This document shows positions 1 to 10,257 of a stretch of 64,000 bases of DNA, one piece after another. The stretch covers positions 85,440,896 to 85,504,895 of the forward strand of contig OX104119.1 in the NCBI GenBank assembly GCA_944474755.1, written 5' to 3'. The stretch is from Limnoperna fortunei. Taxonomy: Eukaryota; Mollusca; Bivalvia; Mytilida; Modiolidae. The position numbers and the translations under genes are program-made. A model generated the notes under the pieces. The model was not told the DNA's origin. It did not search any database and worked only from the letters and a program-made list of their open reading frames with translations. The number at the start of each line of letters is the position of its first letter. Within the stretch, counting starts at the first letter, position 1.

Positions 1-1347
1 AGAGATGGTGGTTGATTTGCGTGAACTTCTCATGCTGGTTCTATCCAGATGGAAATGTGAATCGAAAGCATTGAGTACCAGAGGCAATTGCTCCGTACTA
101 CTTCGTGACTTTTTTCTTGGTTGTTCCCCCTCAATTTCCTCCGGACGCTTAAGCACCACAATCCTGGTGTCCCCGGTCTGGGCATCTTGTGTTTCATGGA
201 CCTCCTGACCTTCATCATCGAGGAACCGAGCTGTCTGCTCTTCCTCTTGTACATCTTCTCCCGCCAGGATACAAGCAAGTAACGAGTAGGATTTAGCGTA
301 CTCGAATGGAGATACGGTCAAGTTGTCTATGGTTGACATGAAATTCCACCCAAAACTGAGGTAACTACTCCTTCTATCCCGTGGCAACTCCTGAAAAAAC
401 AAGATCTGATATCGCCAGTGGATTAGTACACATGGGGAATGTATGGGTACCAAGGTGTACCGATATGGCTCCGGCAATCCCACTGTTTGGCATAGAGCCA
501 ACATCTGCCGACGGGCTGCAGAGATTATCTCGCTTCTCCTCGGGATTTTCCGGCGGATGTTTCTATTGGTCCATTTTACCAGGGCAGCCAGATCTCGGAC
601 TCCAGTAAGGATTTCTGCCAGCAACAGCAAGATGTCATGACGCATCTGATCACGTTCTGTGTGCTTCTCCTCCTTTAAAGGTGGCTGTGGGTTATCCCAC
701 ATCAGTCTTGGCAGATGCATCTGTTGAACATGAAATTTGAGTTTGCGTCCCTCATATTCACAATCTTTAAGCGGACAAGGAGAGTCCCTTGATGTCTTCT
801 CATGTGTTTCCGATTTAGCCTCGGGTTCTACGACCTCTAGGCTTCCTTCGGACACTTCTTCAACCTCTAATGCCCAACTTCCATCCGAAACCTCCTCCAA
901 ATCTTGTATAACCGCCTCCTGATTAGCTTCTCTCTTGTTATTGTTGTGATCGCTCCAATCGCTCTCACTTGTGATCGCCTCAGCAAAATTAACCCGTCGA
1001 ACAAATGGTGGATCTGAGAATTCGGATTCTGAGGATATATTTTCCCACATCATGTCTCGTATACGCTGTCCTTCCCTAGAATCCTCTGTAACAACAATCG
1101 TTCTTTCCTTTTCCCAAATTTGTTCTTGTGAGACCAAAGGCAGGCGTTCCGGAATGTCACATGATGGGATGGTGTCATTCCGTGTCACCACAAGTTCTCC
1201 GGTCTCCTCATCATATCCAACGAAAGGATTGTCCTCCAAGTCGGACAAGTCAGCTATTGACTCTGTGGCTATGCTATCGGCGTCCAGCAACGTTTCCTCT
1301 GAGGAAGTATCTTTCACAGACCTTTCCGCTATCTCGTCACTCTCCAT
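1..1347 (-). CDS. Third ORF of the Gypsy element (env position), ending in a TatD-like domain; partial
   Basis: Translating the minus strand from the ATG at 1347 gives 449 codons with no stop up to base 1; an in-frame TAA lies just upstream, so this is the first possible ATG. It occupies the env position, downstream of pol on the same strand. The N-terminal third is acidic and Ser/Glu rich. A C2H2-like element (CPLKDC, then H-x4-H in KFHVQQMH) lies near the middle. At the very end, before the window edge, the sequence reads FDSHFHLDRT, which matches the DxHxHLD metal-binding start of TatD-family metal-dependent hydrolases. A retrotransposon-encoded TatD-like nuclease is an inference from that single motif; the rest of the domain is off the window. 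No membrane segment or signal peptide is seen, so a viral envelope is unlikely. Confidence 0.7.
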   Translation of the reverse strand, partial: MESDEIAERSVKDTSSEETLLDADSIATESIADLSDLEDNPFVGYDEETGELVVTRNDTIPSCDIPERLPLVSQEQIWEKERTIVVTEDSREGQRIRDMMWENISSESEFSDPPFVRRVNFAEAITSESDWSDHNNNKREANQEAVIQDLEEVSDGSWALEVEEVSEGSLEVVEPEAKSETHEKTSRDSPCPLKDCEYEGRKLKFHVQQMHLPRLMWDNPQPPLKEEKHTERDQMRHDILLLLAEILTGVRDLAALVKWTNRNIRRKIPRRSEIISAARRQMLALCQTVGLPEPYRYTLVPIHSPCVLIHWRYQILFFQELPRDRRSSYLSFGWNFMSTIDNLTVSPFEYAKSYSLLACILAGEDVQEEEQTARFLDDEGQEVHETQDAQTGDTRIVVLKRPEEIEGEQPRKKSRSSTEQLPLVLNAFDSHFHLDRTSMRSSRKSTTIS

Positions 1348-1612
1348 GCTTATCCCTGAATGGCACTGATAGACCGATTAAACGGTTACACAACTTAATC
1401 ACTAATTACCTCCACTAGAATACACTATTACCAATCACAAATACTACAATCTCTACCGTAGATCCTGAAATAGAAATACACGAATTACATTTCTATACAC
1501 ATCCTTCAATAATACACAGATATCGTAACTTCATATATCGCACATCATTATCACAAAATAACACATTTTTGTTTATTTATTTATTTTAGGTGATAATTCA
1601 ACTATATACAAT
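1348..1612. other. Spacer between pol and third ORF
   Basis: AT-rich stretch without an ORF on the element's strand. It may hold the leader or splice acceptor for the third ORF, but no clear acceptor could be assigned. Confidence 0.4.
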
Positions 1613-1882
1613 CTATTTTGTCTGACACCGAGGGCAATCATAGCACCTCAATGTCTCGGCATATTCTGGGCTGATCCCGACACATGGTCCGTGATACCAT
1701 TCATCACATCCATCACATTGGATCATGAATTGTCCTTCAGAATATTTTTTTTTACACAAGCAGTAGACTCCATCTTCTTCCTCTGTTATGTTTTCTCCTG
1801 CTTGTACACGATTCCTCGCACGCTTCAACCAAGCTGTAATGGAGCGGTTGTTACATCTTTTCAGCCGATCATGGTTCAACAC
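1613..1882 (-). pseudogene. Gypsy pol C-terminal tail with PHD finger (frameshifted from integrase)
   Basis: The 89-residue frame has a helical basic N part and a C-terminal PHD finger: C-L-C, C-D-G-C, W-Y-H, and a final C-x2-C (YCLCKKK, IQCDGCDEWYHGPC, CYDCPRC), the Cys4-His-Cys3 pattern. PHD fingers bind histone H3 tails; at the end of an integrase this would be expected to guide integration, like the chromodomain of chromoviruses. The frame opens a few codons upstream of the annotated ATG and overlaps the end of the integrase fragment, so in an intact element it would be the continuation of pol. A frame change lies near 1890-1905. Confidence 0.75.
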
Positions 1883-2106
1883 TAGTATCTTCTTTCTAAT
1901 TTGACCTTATAAACATACGTGGTAACTTTCTCTGCTACTATTCCAGGGCCTTTCCGCGGTGGATCTAACTTTTTGTTTCTACCCTTGATGTGAGCCATGT
2001 CAAGGATATACACTAAGTCCCCTGGTTTATATTCATTTTTCCTCATTCTGACATCATAATCCCTTTTCATATGTTTTTGAGTTGTTTTTAATGTTTCTCT
2101 TGCCAC
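1882..2106 (-). pseudogene. Gypsy integrase C-terminal domain fragment
   Basis: Same frame as the large pol ORF but separated from it by one TAA at 2107-2109. It contains the KPGDLVYI beta-strand block and the KGPGIVAEKV block typical of the SH3-like C-terminal domain of Ty3/Gypsy integrases. It ends at a stop created by a frame change; the PHD-finger tail continues in another frame. This is a decayed piece of pol, not a separate gene. Confidence 0.8.
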
Positions 2107-5100
2107 TTAATGAGCTTGGTGCATACCCTCTTTCAATCCATCAATATATTCCAGTTCAGTCTTCACTGGTTCATTATTGGGTGGTCGAAACACTAAATCA
2201 CTTGGGAGGTTTATTTCTCTACCTAGCATCATCTGGTTTGGTGTAAGACCAGTCATACGGTTAACCGATGACCGCAGTGCACATGCCAGTTGGGGTAAAT
2301 ACTCATCCCAATCATCCTGTGATTTGCTCACGAAACATCGTACAGCGTCCATCAGGGTCCTATTGACTCTTTCTACCTGACCATTAGCCGAAGGTCGATA
2401 CGGCGTAGTCCTCGTCTTATGTATGTGAAAGGTCTCGCAAAGTGACTTAAACAATTCACTCTCGAAATTTCGTCCTTGGTCGCTGTGTATTGAAAATGGG
2501 CATCCAAATCTGGTAAAAAACTCATTTACCGCCGCTTTGGCCGTGGTTTCGGCAGTTTGCGAGGGTAAAGGGACAATCTCCACCCATTTAGTGAATTGGT
2601 CTATCATCACTAATATATTGGTGTTACCCTTGCTTGTTTCTGGAAGTGGACCCAAGAAGTCGATATGGACACGTTCCATAGGTGCACCAGCATGATACTG
2701 TGTCAAAGGACATTTGGCTTTCTTGGAAGCCTTCTTGTGTTCATTACAGGTTTTACAAGAACGAATATAGGCTTTGATTGAATCGCCCATCTTATACCAA
2801 TAGAACTTTTTCTTCACCCGTGCTGTTGTACGGTCTATGCCTTGGTGACCGGTTACAGGAATATCATGGTTCAACCTGAGCACTTCTTCCATAAAAGTCT
2901 TTGGCAGCACTAGGCGCACAAGATTGTTCTTTGCTCGATTAAACAACACTGAATTCTCATCCAAAAAGAATTGTTCTTTATTCACCAAATGCTTTTTTGC
3001 TGCTGGTCCTGCAATAAAGATTTCACTTTCCGGTGGCTCTTCCTTATTTTTGAGAAAGGAAAGGATTAAATGCAAATCAGGATCCTTGGATTGTTCACTC
3101 ACCATACGTTCAGACGTATACTGAATTCCATATCCGTCTTCAACCTCTACTGAAGTAACGTTTGCCGCCACTTCAGTTGGTTTTGCCACTGATGGTATCG
3201 GTGGTACTGAATTTCCGTAACTGGGAGTCTCATGGCCAGTATTTACTGGATTTGCAGACAAGGGCACTACATTGTCAATCTGCAAAAAATCTTGCCACTG
3301 TTCATGTATACGGACACAATGTTTGCAACCTCCACAAGGAAGATTATCAGGTTTCACAAAAATGGACATTTCCGGGCATGGCTGATCGATGGAGTATCTT
3401 GACAACACATCCGCATTTGTATGGTTTTTCCCTGCACGATGCTGTATCTGCATGTGATTATACTGACTTAAGACTTCAAGCCAACGTGCCAATTGCCCTT
3501 GTGGCTCCTTGAAGTTCATGAGCCAACGGAGACTATTGTGATCCGTCCTTACCAGGAATTCACGACCCAATAGATAATGTCGGAAATGTTGAGTGAAACG
3601 GACTATGGCTAACAATTCCTTGCGGGTAGTACAATACCTTCTTTGGGCAGAGGACAAACTGAAACTTCCATAGGCCACTACTCTTTCTACACCATCCTGG
3701 ATTTGTGACAGTTCAGCACCAATAGCAACATCGGAAGCATCCGTGTCCAAAATGAATTTGTCCGTAGAATTCGGAAGTGTTAACACCGGGGTTGACTGTA
3801 AGGCAGCTGTTAGGCTGTCAAACGCCTGTTGTTGTTCTGGTCCCCAATGGAAAGGTTTTTTTCCTGTAATTTTGGTTAACGGACTGGCAATTTCAGAATA
3901 ATGTCGAATAAAGGATCGATGATAATTTACAAATCCTAAAAATTGCTCCACCTCCTTGGTGTTAGTAGGGGTCTTCCATCTACGAATTGCGTCAACGTAT
4001 TCCTCACCAATTTCCATTCCTGTCTTGTTCACTTTTCGGCCTAGAAAACTGACTTCTGCCTTACATAAATCACTTTTTTGTGGCTTTAACTTAATTCCGT
4101 ATTCTCGGAATCGTTCAAACACTGCCCTGAGATTGTCCAAATGATTGTCAAAGTCCTTTCCCATCACCAGGATATCATCAAGGAAACACAACACAATTTG
4201 CCATGTCAATCCACGCAGTAATAGATCCATTGCTCGAGCATAGGTGGCAGGAGCATTACAAAGTCCGAAGCTCATGCGTTTGAATTGGAACAATCCGTAC
4301 TTTGTAATAAATGCGGTTTTTGGATGGTCCTCCTCGCTTACTTGGATTTGCCAGTACGCACTGTTAGCATCGAGTTTGGAAAACCATTCGTTCCCAGCAA
4401 GGGTGTCGAGGCACTCCTCGATAAGAGGTAACGGATACACATCCTTCTTCGTAACAGCGTTAAGTTTTCTATAGTCTATGGCGTACCGCACTTTGCCGTC
4501 AGATTTTCTAATCAGAACAGGTGGTGAAGCCCATTCTGAAACACTGGGTTCCATAACATCCGCTTTAGCCATTTTCTCGAGATGCTGTTCTTCCTCTCCA
4601 ATAAACTGTGTAGGCGTCCTACGCATGCGCTGTTTGACAGGTTGTGCATTTCCTGTGTCTATGCGATGTTCAATACCTTTGAATAAACCTATATCGTACT
4701 CATGTTGAGAAAATATGTCAGCAAAATCATTTAAAAGTTTCTTCAGTTTCTCCTTTTGGTCACCTGACAAGTTTTCACTTGATTTTTCCAAAAGAGACTG
4801 TAAATAAGATGGAAATTCGCTGTCCGTTTGACCTTCCGTTTCGGTTACTGCGTTAACACAACTAACGGGATCATATTTCTCTATTTCTTCAGCTGTCGCT
4901 AGGCAAGTTCCCTTTTTCAGAGTGTAGTATCCATCACTAGCGTTAACCAGACAAATACGTGGACTCTGCTGGGTTTTGTAAAGGCAACGTGGAACTAAAA
5001 GAGGTACTTTGGAATTACAAGGTTCAATTACATAATTTTCCAAAGAATTGTCTAACTTCACATTCAAATGAACAACAGAATTTGGTGGAATAACAGTACG

Positions 5101-5703
5101 CTTTTCAACAGTTACTCGCGCAACCACAGGTGTATGACGCTTTGCCTGTTGCGTCATATGCAAAATTTCGTTACCAATGGTAAACTCTAACGTAGCCAGA
5201 TTTAACCCAACACCATGCTTCAACATAAAATCGAGTCCCAACAACATCTCATTCTGAATAGGAGCCACATACATCTCCGTTTCGAACAGTTTAGATCCTA
5301 TCTTCAGTTTCACCGGTCCCACGATAACAGTCTTCATACTCATACCCCGGCCGGCAGCCTGCATGACAGACTCTCTGAGAATCGGTGGTCGCCTATGTAG
5401 CGATTCATAATACCTGTCCGATATAATAGTAGCTTCCGCTGCAATATCAACTATCGCATCAACAGGGACTTCTTCCACCTCCAAGTTCAGTCTTAACAAA
5501 GAGGAATTTCCTAATTGCATGGTCACAAACTCCGGTTCCGAACCAACTATCACCGAAGTAGAACGTTCAGGTACGATTTCAGTGGGAAGTACCAGGTTAA
5601 TCGGTGGTACCCCTGAAATTTCACAAGCTAAACCACTATCGACACTATCTGCGCAAATAGAAGGGTGTCGTAGGATCTCCTTGTCGGACCCTCCACTTGA
5701 CAA
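2107..5703 (-). pseudogene. pol: Gypsy pol polyprotein: protease, reverse transcriptase, RNase H, integrase
   Basis: A long open frame of 1198 residues. Domains in order: aspartic protease-like fold near residues 75-170, where the expected DTGA/DSGA active site reads DIAA; reverse transcriptase with LDANSAYWQ, SFGLCNAPAT and the catalytic FLDD; RNase H with LDTDASD and RTDHNSLRWL; integrase with an H-H-C-C zinc domain (CKTCNEH) and the DDE core (HIDFLGPLP, HSDQGRNF, NGQVERVNRT). The first codon is TTG, and this frame is entered by a frame change from the gag-pol linker, so the frame start is not a real initiation site. The stop at 2107-2109 cuts the integrase before its C-terminal domain. The altered protease site may be divergence or decay. 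Confidence 0.9.
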
Positions 5704-5882
5704 CCTATGGATTTCACTTTGGTTCCAATAGAATCCTTAACTCTACTTACACTTTTTGGCACTTCAGATTTCTGTGGTTCTTCAGGTTTTTTTTCGGTTG
5801 TTCTCCGCACATTTATAATTTCTCTACCTCCTGTATTTCCACTTTCCTCCAGAACATCCACCTCCGCAGGGATCACCCGCAC
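5628..5882 (-). pseudogene. Gag-pol linker frame
   Basis: Directly after the gag stop, the -1 frame is open from about 5970 down to 5628. It is Lys/Glu rich and has no recognisable domain. It overlaps the start of the pol frame (5703), which means gag, linker and pol occupy three different frames here. The gag-to-linker change could be programmed ribosomal frameshifting; the linker-to-pol change near 5700 is more likely a mutation. This is inference from frame layout only. Confidence 0.5.
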
Positions 5883-5959
5883 TGTTTTGTTTTTTTCTTT
5901 CCTTTTATTATTTTCTACTTTTTCCAGGCGATTTTCTTCAGTGCGGGTCGGAACAACGC

Positions 5960-8104
5960 CTACTTCTGTTCCGGCCCTTTGCTGTTTAAATTCTCTGCCG
6001 ATTTTGCTTTATTCGGACAATCTCTTGCCATGTGTCCTAGCTCATGGCAATTATAACACTCAAATGTCCGAGGCTTCCTGAATTTCTGGTAGCGATATCC
6101 CATGTTACGGGTGTCTTTTATAGATGCCGAACTAGCTTTACCGTCCATCTCTTCTTTCATGGCTTTAATTTCACTCTGTAACCTTTTCTCCAAGCCTTTC
6201 ATGTCAGACTTCACTGCTTGAATATTCAGATCGAGTTTATTTTGTACCTGCCCAAAGTCAGACTGAATGGTTTTCATATTTTGACTAACATCGGCACTCA
6301 ACTTATCCATACATTTCATTAGTTCACTAGTTTCTGAACTCACAATGTTCACTGAAAGTGATTCGTCATCTGAATTGTCGTTGGTGGTTAGGCGATCTCG
6401 ATTGTCACGAGTACGCACACCTCTTCCATACACCGCTTTGTCATTATACTGTTGCCATTTTATTCTCTCTAAAGCCTCATCTACTGTTTTTGGTCGGAAA
6501 GAGGATGCTACTAAACCAGCATTTTTATCACTACAACCTAGACACAACTTGTTAACTACTTCACTTGTCACAAAGTCTTCGGGTAAGTCAATAAATGCTT
6601 TGTCCGCCAGAGATAACAATCTTTCTTCCCACTCATCTAAATCCTCACCTGGTGCTTGACATGCACTTTGAAATTGTATGCGTACAGTTTCCGTAAGTTT
6701 CCGCAAACTAAAACGTTTTTCCATGCACTTTACTAATTCATCGTAGGTAATGTTCTTATCTCGCCTCACTTTGGCCAAACAAAACCTTGCTGCACTACCC
6801 GTCATAGCCCAACACAAATGCGCACGTTTTTCAACTGCGCTCAAATTTGCCATGTCCGCATACATTTCAAACTTTCCCAAGAATGATACCCAGTCATCTT
6901 CCTTGTCTGAGCCATCAAATTTCAGAGATTTAAGCGACATGAAATGCTGATTAGCTTTTTCATTTCTGGAGACTGTTGGCATCCAGGAACTTGCCTGAAA
7001 TGGGGGATTCATATGCATATTGCCTGCATTTGGAATTGCACTATGTGATGCGTTCGGCACACTATACCTAGGTTGGTGACCCGTATGTGTCATCATGGAA
7101 GGATATGGTCCACACATATTTGACACATGTGATTCCCACACTGTCTGAGTGGGGAGCATAGATGCAACATGTGAAATCACAGTCCTGGGTACAGGCACTG
7201 ATCCAACTTGGGGATATTCTCCCTGAAAATTTCCCTGTATGGAAGGTTTGCCCTGTACCGTAGAAAACGGTTGAGTCATTGGCTTCACTTTTGATTTTGA
7301 TTGTATAGGCGGGATACCAGATTTCACTGGAATAGTTGTGTTTGGCTGTGGCACAGAGAATTGGGGTGCGACAGGGCGCAACACTGTTTGTCCTACCTTT
7401 CTGGTTTTTTGAATTCCTGTACTTGTCACCGATGGCTGAAATCCTACAGATCGCACAGGTTTGGTTACCGGTTCACCTAGATTATGTTGTTTACTACTGG
7501 TATCTTTGTATAGCTCTGTTTTCACAGGCTTATGGAACCTTTCAAATCGTTTTCCAAACTGATCCATGGTTTTAATTTCACTGGGATAGTTTTGCTGTTC
7601 CGCGTGAACGGAATAAGGTGCACTACTCTCAGCAAAATAATACTGATGATCGGCAAATGGTTCCGACTTAAAATCCATCGGACTTACCTCTCTGGAGTCC
7701 TGCATATGAAATGAACTTGGTGGGGCCAGTAGATTCTTTTGTCCCATGTCTATAACTGTATTCGCCTGTGCAAGTTTGGTGTCCTCCTCATCTTCGGCGA
7801 ACTCTTCTTCGTCTACTGATTGGATAGTACACTTATCATCAAAGTCAGCCAAATCATCTTCCACTTGTTGGAATTGAAAATATTCCATTGTTGAAAAATC
7901 AACATGTTCCATCAACACTGGCATACGCACGTATGGAATGGTGGCTAATATTTCTGGTGTAATATCACCCTGTTTTCTCAATTCCCAGATTCGATATGCG
8001 GTCGCGTGACCCACAGACGGAATAGTTAACAACTCGTCGAATCCGCAAAAATTAATACACACTTTCTCAATTGTTTGTTGTTCAATTTGTTCACTGTACG
8101 ACAT
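5960..8104 (-). CDS. gag: Gypsy Gag with helix-hairpin-helix N terminus and zinc knuckle
   Basis: The 714-residue frame begins at the ATG at 8104. Residues about 18-60 (FDELLTIPSVGHATAYRIWELR) fit a helix-hairpin-helix DNA-binding motif, with a second similar half following (ITPEILATIPYV). A Gln/Pro/Ser-rich linker follows. Residues about 400-570 contain a retrotransposon-type capsid region (WVSFLGKFEMYADM, DLDEWEERLLSLADKAF). A coiled-coil stretch precedes a single CCHC zinc knuckle near the C terminus (CYNCHELGHMARDC). Gag would package element RNA into cytoplasmic particles. The frame is intact, unlike pol. The HhH at the Gag N terminus is unusual for retroviral-type Gag. Confidence 0.88.
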   Translation of the reverse strand: MSYSEQIEQQTIEKVCINFCGFDELLTIPSVGHATAYRIWELRKQGDITPEILATIPYVRMPVLMEHVDFSTMEYFQFQQVEDDLADFDDKCTIQSVDEEEFAEDEEDTKLAQANTVIDMGQKNLLAPPSSFHMQDSREVSPMDFKSEPFADHQYYFAESSAPYSVHAEQQNYPSEIKTMDQFGKRFERFHKPVKTELYKDTSSKQHNLGEPVTKPVRSVGFQPSVTSTGIQKTRKVGQTVLRPVAPQFSVPQPNTTIPVKSGIPPIQSKSKVKPMTQPFSTVQGKPSIQGNFQGEYPQVGSVPVPRTVISHVASMLPTQTVWESHVSNMCGPYPSMMTHTGHQPRYSVPNASHSAIPNAGNMHMNPPFQASSWMPTVSRNEKANQHFMSLKSLKFDGSDKEDDWVSFLGKFEMYADMANLSAVEKRAHLCWAMTGSAARFCLAKVRRDKNITYDELVKCMEKRFSLRKLTETVRIQFQSACQAPGEDLDEWEERLLSLADKAFIDLPEDFVTSEVVNKLCLGCSDKNAGLVASSFRPKTVDEALERIKWQQYNDKAVYGRGVRTRDNRDRLTTNDNSDDESLSVNIVSSETSELMKCMDKLSADVSQNMKTIQSDFGQVQNKLDLNIQAVKSDMKGLEKRLQSEIKAMKEEMDGKASSASIKDTRNMGYRYQKFRKPRTFECYNCHELGHMARDCPNKAKSAENLNSKGPEQK

Positions 8105-8670
8105 GGTTTTTAATATGTAGGCACAAAAGGATGCACAAAATATGAGGTAAGTTGAAATGAAAAAGATGAAATCTGAAAATTATCTCATGGAAACAGAATG
8201 ATTTCAATTTAATTGCACAATCGGTGAGTAATATTCATGTACTTGTGAAATAGGAAATTGTGTATATGACTTAGGGTTAATCATGTACACATATATCAAG
8301 AAAAAACAATTTTTCGATTCACACTTTCAACACAGTGATTTTGGTGTTTGTAAACGTGACGCAACTCGAAAAAACATTTTTGTGATTTGCACTTATTTTG
8401 ACAGTGAACTGTAACTACTCAAGCAACACAAAAATCTAGGCGCACTTCACCTACAGTGATTAAATTTTTTTTTTTTTTTTTTTTTTCAAGAACTATATTT
8501 TTTATGTTCACTCCATTGATCTGTTTGAATTTCACAGAACAGTCCCAGATAAACAGAAAATGTTGTCAACAAATATCAATTTGGAACACCAATTTATGAA
8601 TTTGATCGATTATCTCAATTGAAAAAAGTTTTCAAATTTTCCCTCATGTATTTGGCCCTTGAAGTTCACA
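8105..8670. other. 5' leader of the Gypsy element
   Basis: Non-coding stretch between gag and the candidate primer-binding site. It is AT rich and contains a run of more than 20 T on the + strand (about 8466-8486). No further feature recognised. Confidence 0.5.
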
Positions 8671-8694
8671 TTCAAACCCTTGCTCGGAGCGCCA
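8671..8694 (-). promoter_or_regulatory. Candidate tRNA primer-binding site
   Basis: On the + strand this reads like a tRNA 3' end: a T-loop-like TTCAAACCC followed about 12 bases later by GCGCCA. On the element's strand it therefore starts with TGGCGC, as expected for a primer-binding site just inside the 5' LTR. The exact tRNA is not assigned; length is one base off a standard T-arm plus acceptor. Confidence 0.5.
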
Positions 8695-8697
8695 TTT

Positions 8698-8971
8698 TGA
8701 GGTAAACTTAGGTCACTTACCTAGATTTAAACTGTGATGACAGGCGGCAAGTTCCTGGTTTGAATACGGAATGGGTTAACACAAATACAACACTTAGCTA
8801 CACAAATTTAACGGTTGGTCTTTACGAATATCGTCTGCACACACAAAATGGCTACCTCGTGGTTCGTCCCTTTTTCCCGATGTATTCCTCCGCCGAGATG
8901 TTGCACAATCTCTCGTCCTCTACGCCCGTCGTCCCTAATACACGATCACGTGATATCTCGTCCATACAACA
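8698..8971 (-). repeat. Candidate 5' LTR
   Basis: Boundaries are guessed from position: on the minus strand it would start with TGTTGTATGG (8971) and end in TCA three bases before the primer-binding site. The partner LTR is outside the window, so the call cannot be confirmed here. Confidence 0.35.
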
Positions 8972-9055
8972 CTGATACAATTACAAATAAAAATAATATA
9001 GTTGTCTAATAAAAATAATTATAACAACACTACTATGTACAAATAATATATAAGG

Positions 9056-9096
9056 AACGCAATATTTCGCTCTACCAAAGAGCTTCATCAGGCGTT
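9056..9096 (-). ncRNA. Hammerhead-ribozyme-like motif, left Penelope arm
   Basis: Mirror copy of the right-arm motif: on the minus strand AACGC, CTGATGA, a GCTCT/AGAGC stem, GAAA, then GCGTT pairing back to AACGC. Penelope-like elements are known to carry hammerhead ribozymes. One extra A after CTGATGA and a minimal stem III make activity uncertain. Confidence 0.5.
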
Positions 9097-9221
9097 GACT
9101 GAATCAAAAATTCAAATAATAGAAAATATTTTTGTTGTTCACTTTATACAAAAAATGTATACTGATGCTGAGGAATCCAAAATATTTTTGTTGTTCATAT
9201 TACTGTTGGGGCATTAAAATT

Positions 9222-10052
9222 TTAATATTCTACCTGTGGATTACGTTCGTTCAATCCATCAGGTTCTAGCGTTTTTAATTGATGTATCCAAAATGTTTCT
9301 CGAAGTCTTCTGGTTGATGTATTCCACTTTGGGTTTTGATCAATAATTTGGAATTTTACAGTATCAAAAGAGTGGCCTGTAGTTTTAAGGTGGCGAGTTA
9401 GTGGACAATTTCTGTTTTTCGTGAAAAAGGAGCGATGGTTGTTAAGTCGTATATTGAAAGCCGTCTCTGTTTCTCCAACATACTGGATGTTACAAATTCC
9501 ACAGGTCAGTATGTAAATACAATTACTAGATTTACAGGAACAATTGGAGTATATTGTAAAGCTTTCGTTGGTTGTTGTGCTTCGAAAGGTGCTAGCGACG
9601 TTTGCTGCTTTGCAGCATTTGCAATTCCTGCGATTGCATGGATTGTATCCACCAGGTTTTGAAGGAGGGTTCATTTTGACTCTAGCATTTACAATAATAT
9701 CTTTTAGACTGTTTGGTCGACGGTATGCCATTATAGGTGGTTCAGGGAAAAGCTTTTTTAAATTTGGATCATTTTCGATGAGGTTCCAATGTTTCCTTAC
9801 AACATTTGAAATGTTTTTTAAGTCAGGGTGGTATGTGACGACTAATGGTATTCTGCTGTTTGTAACATTTTTATCTTTGTAATTAAGCAACGAATCTCTG
9901 GAAACATTGTGAGCTTTTCCAAATGCCTCGGCGATGTTTTTGTTTTTGTAGCCTCTTTTGAGTAAATGTTTACGGAGCTCATTTAAACGATGGTTTTGGA
10001 TGTTTTCTGTTGAGCAAATTCTTTTGATACGTATGGCTTGACTGTAAGGAAT
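9222..10052 (-). CDS. Penelope-like polyprotein C terminus with GIY-YIG endonuclease, left copy (partial)
   Basis: The frame runs from the gap edge to a stop at 9222. It contains a Cys-rich block (CNRRNCKCC), then the GIY-YIG nuclease signature IYILTCGICNIQYVGETE, a downstream R in FNIRLNNH, and a late E (RRLRETFWIHQL). This is the endonuclease attached to the reverse transcriptase of Penelope-like elements. The reverse transcriptase catalytic part is in the gap or absent. Apparent extension of the frame across the Ns is meaningless. Confidence 0.8.
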   Translation of the reverse strand: MPYSQAIRIKRICSTENIQNHRLNELRKHLLKRGYKNKNIAEAFGKAHNVSRDSLLNYKDKNVTNSRIPLVVTYHPDLKNISNVVRKHWNLIENDPNLKKLFPEPPIMAYRRPNSLKDIIVNARVKMNPPSKPGGYNPCNRRNCKCCKAANVASTFRSTTTNESFTIYSNCSCKSSNCIYILTCGICNIQYVGETETAFNIRLNNHRSFFTKNRNCPLTRHLKTTGHSFDTVKFQIIDQNPKWNTSTRRLRETFWIHQLKTLEPDGLNERNPQVEY

Positions 10053-10054
10053 AC

Positions 10055-10254
10055 NNNNNNNNNNNNNNNNNNNNNNNNNNNNNNNNNNNNNNNNNNNNNN
10101 NNNNNNNNNNNNNNNNNNNNNNNNNNNNNNNNNNNNNNNNNNNNNNNNNNNNNNNNNNNNNNNNNNNNNNNNNNNNNNNNNNNNNNNNNNNNNNNNNNNN
10201 NNNNNNNNNNNNNNNNNNNNNNNNNNNNNNNNNNNNNNNNNNNNNNNNNNNNNN
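10055..10254. other. Assembly gap of 200 N
   Basis: Exactly 200 Ns, a placeholder length rather than a measured distance. It sits at the axis of the Penelope palindrome. Confidence 0.99.
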
Positions 10255-10257
10255 ATT

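Larger units (their letters stand above)
1..8971 (-). mobile_element. Ty3/Gypsy-type LTR retrotransposon, 3' end outside window
   Basis: Read on the minus strand the order is candidate LTR and primer-binding site (8971-8671), leader, gag, pol and a third ORF that leaves the window at base 1. Domain order protease, RT, RNase H, integrase is that of Ty3/Gypsy elements. The 3' LTR would lie left of the window, so LTR age cannot be judged. Gag is open, but pol is interrupted by frame changes near 5700 and 1900 and by a stop at 2107-2109, so this copy is probably not autonomous. Confidence 0.85.

Noticed and set aside
971..1369. + strand ORF of 132 residues
   Set aside because: Ser-rich mirror of the acidic minus-strand third ORF of the Gypsy element, which is longer and open to the edge.
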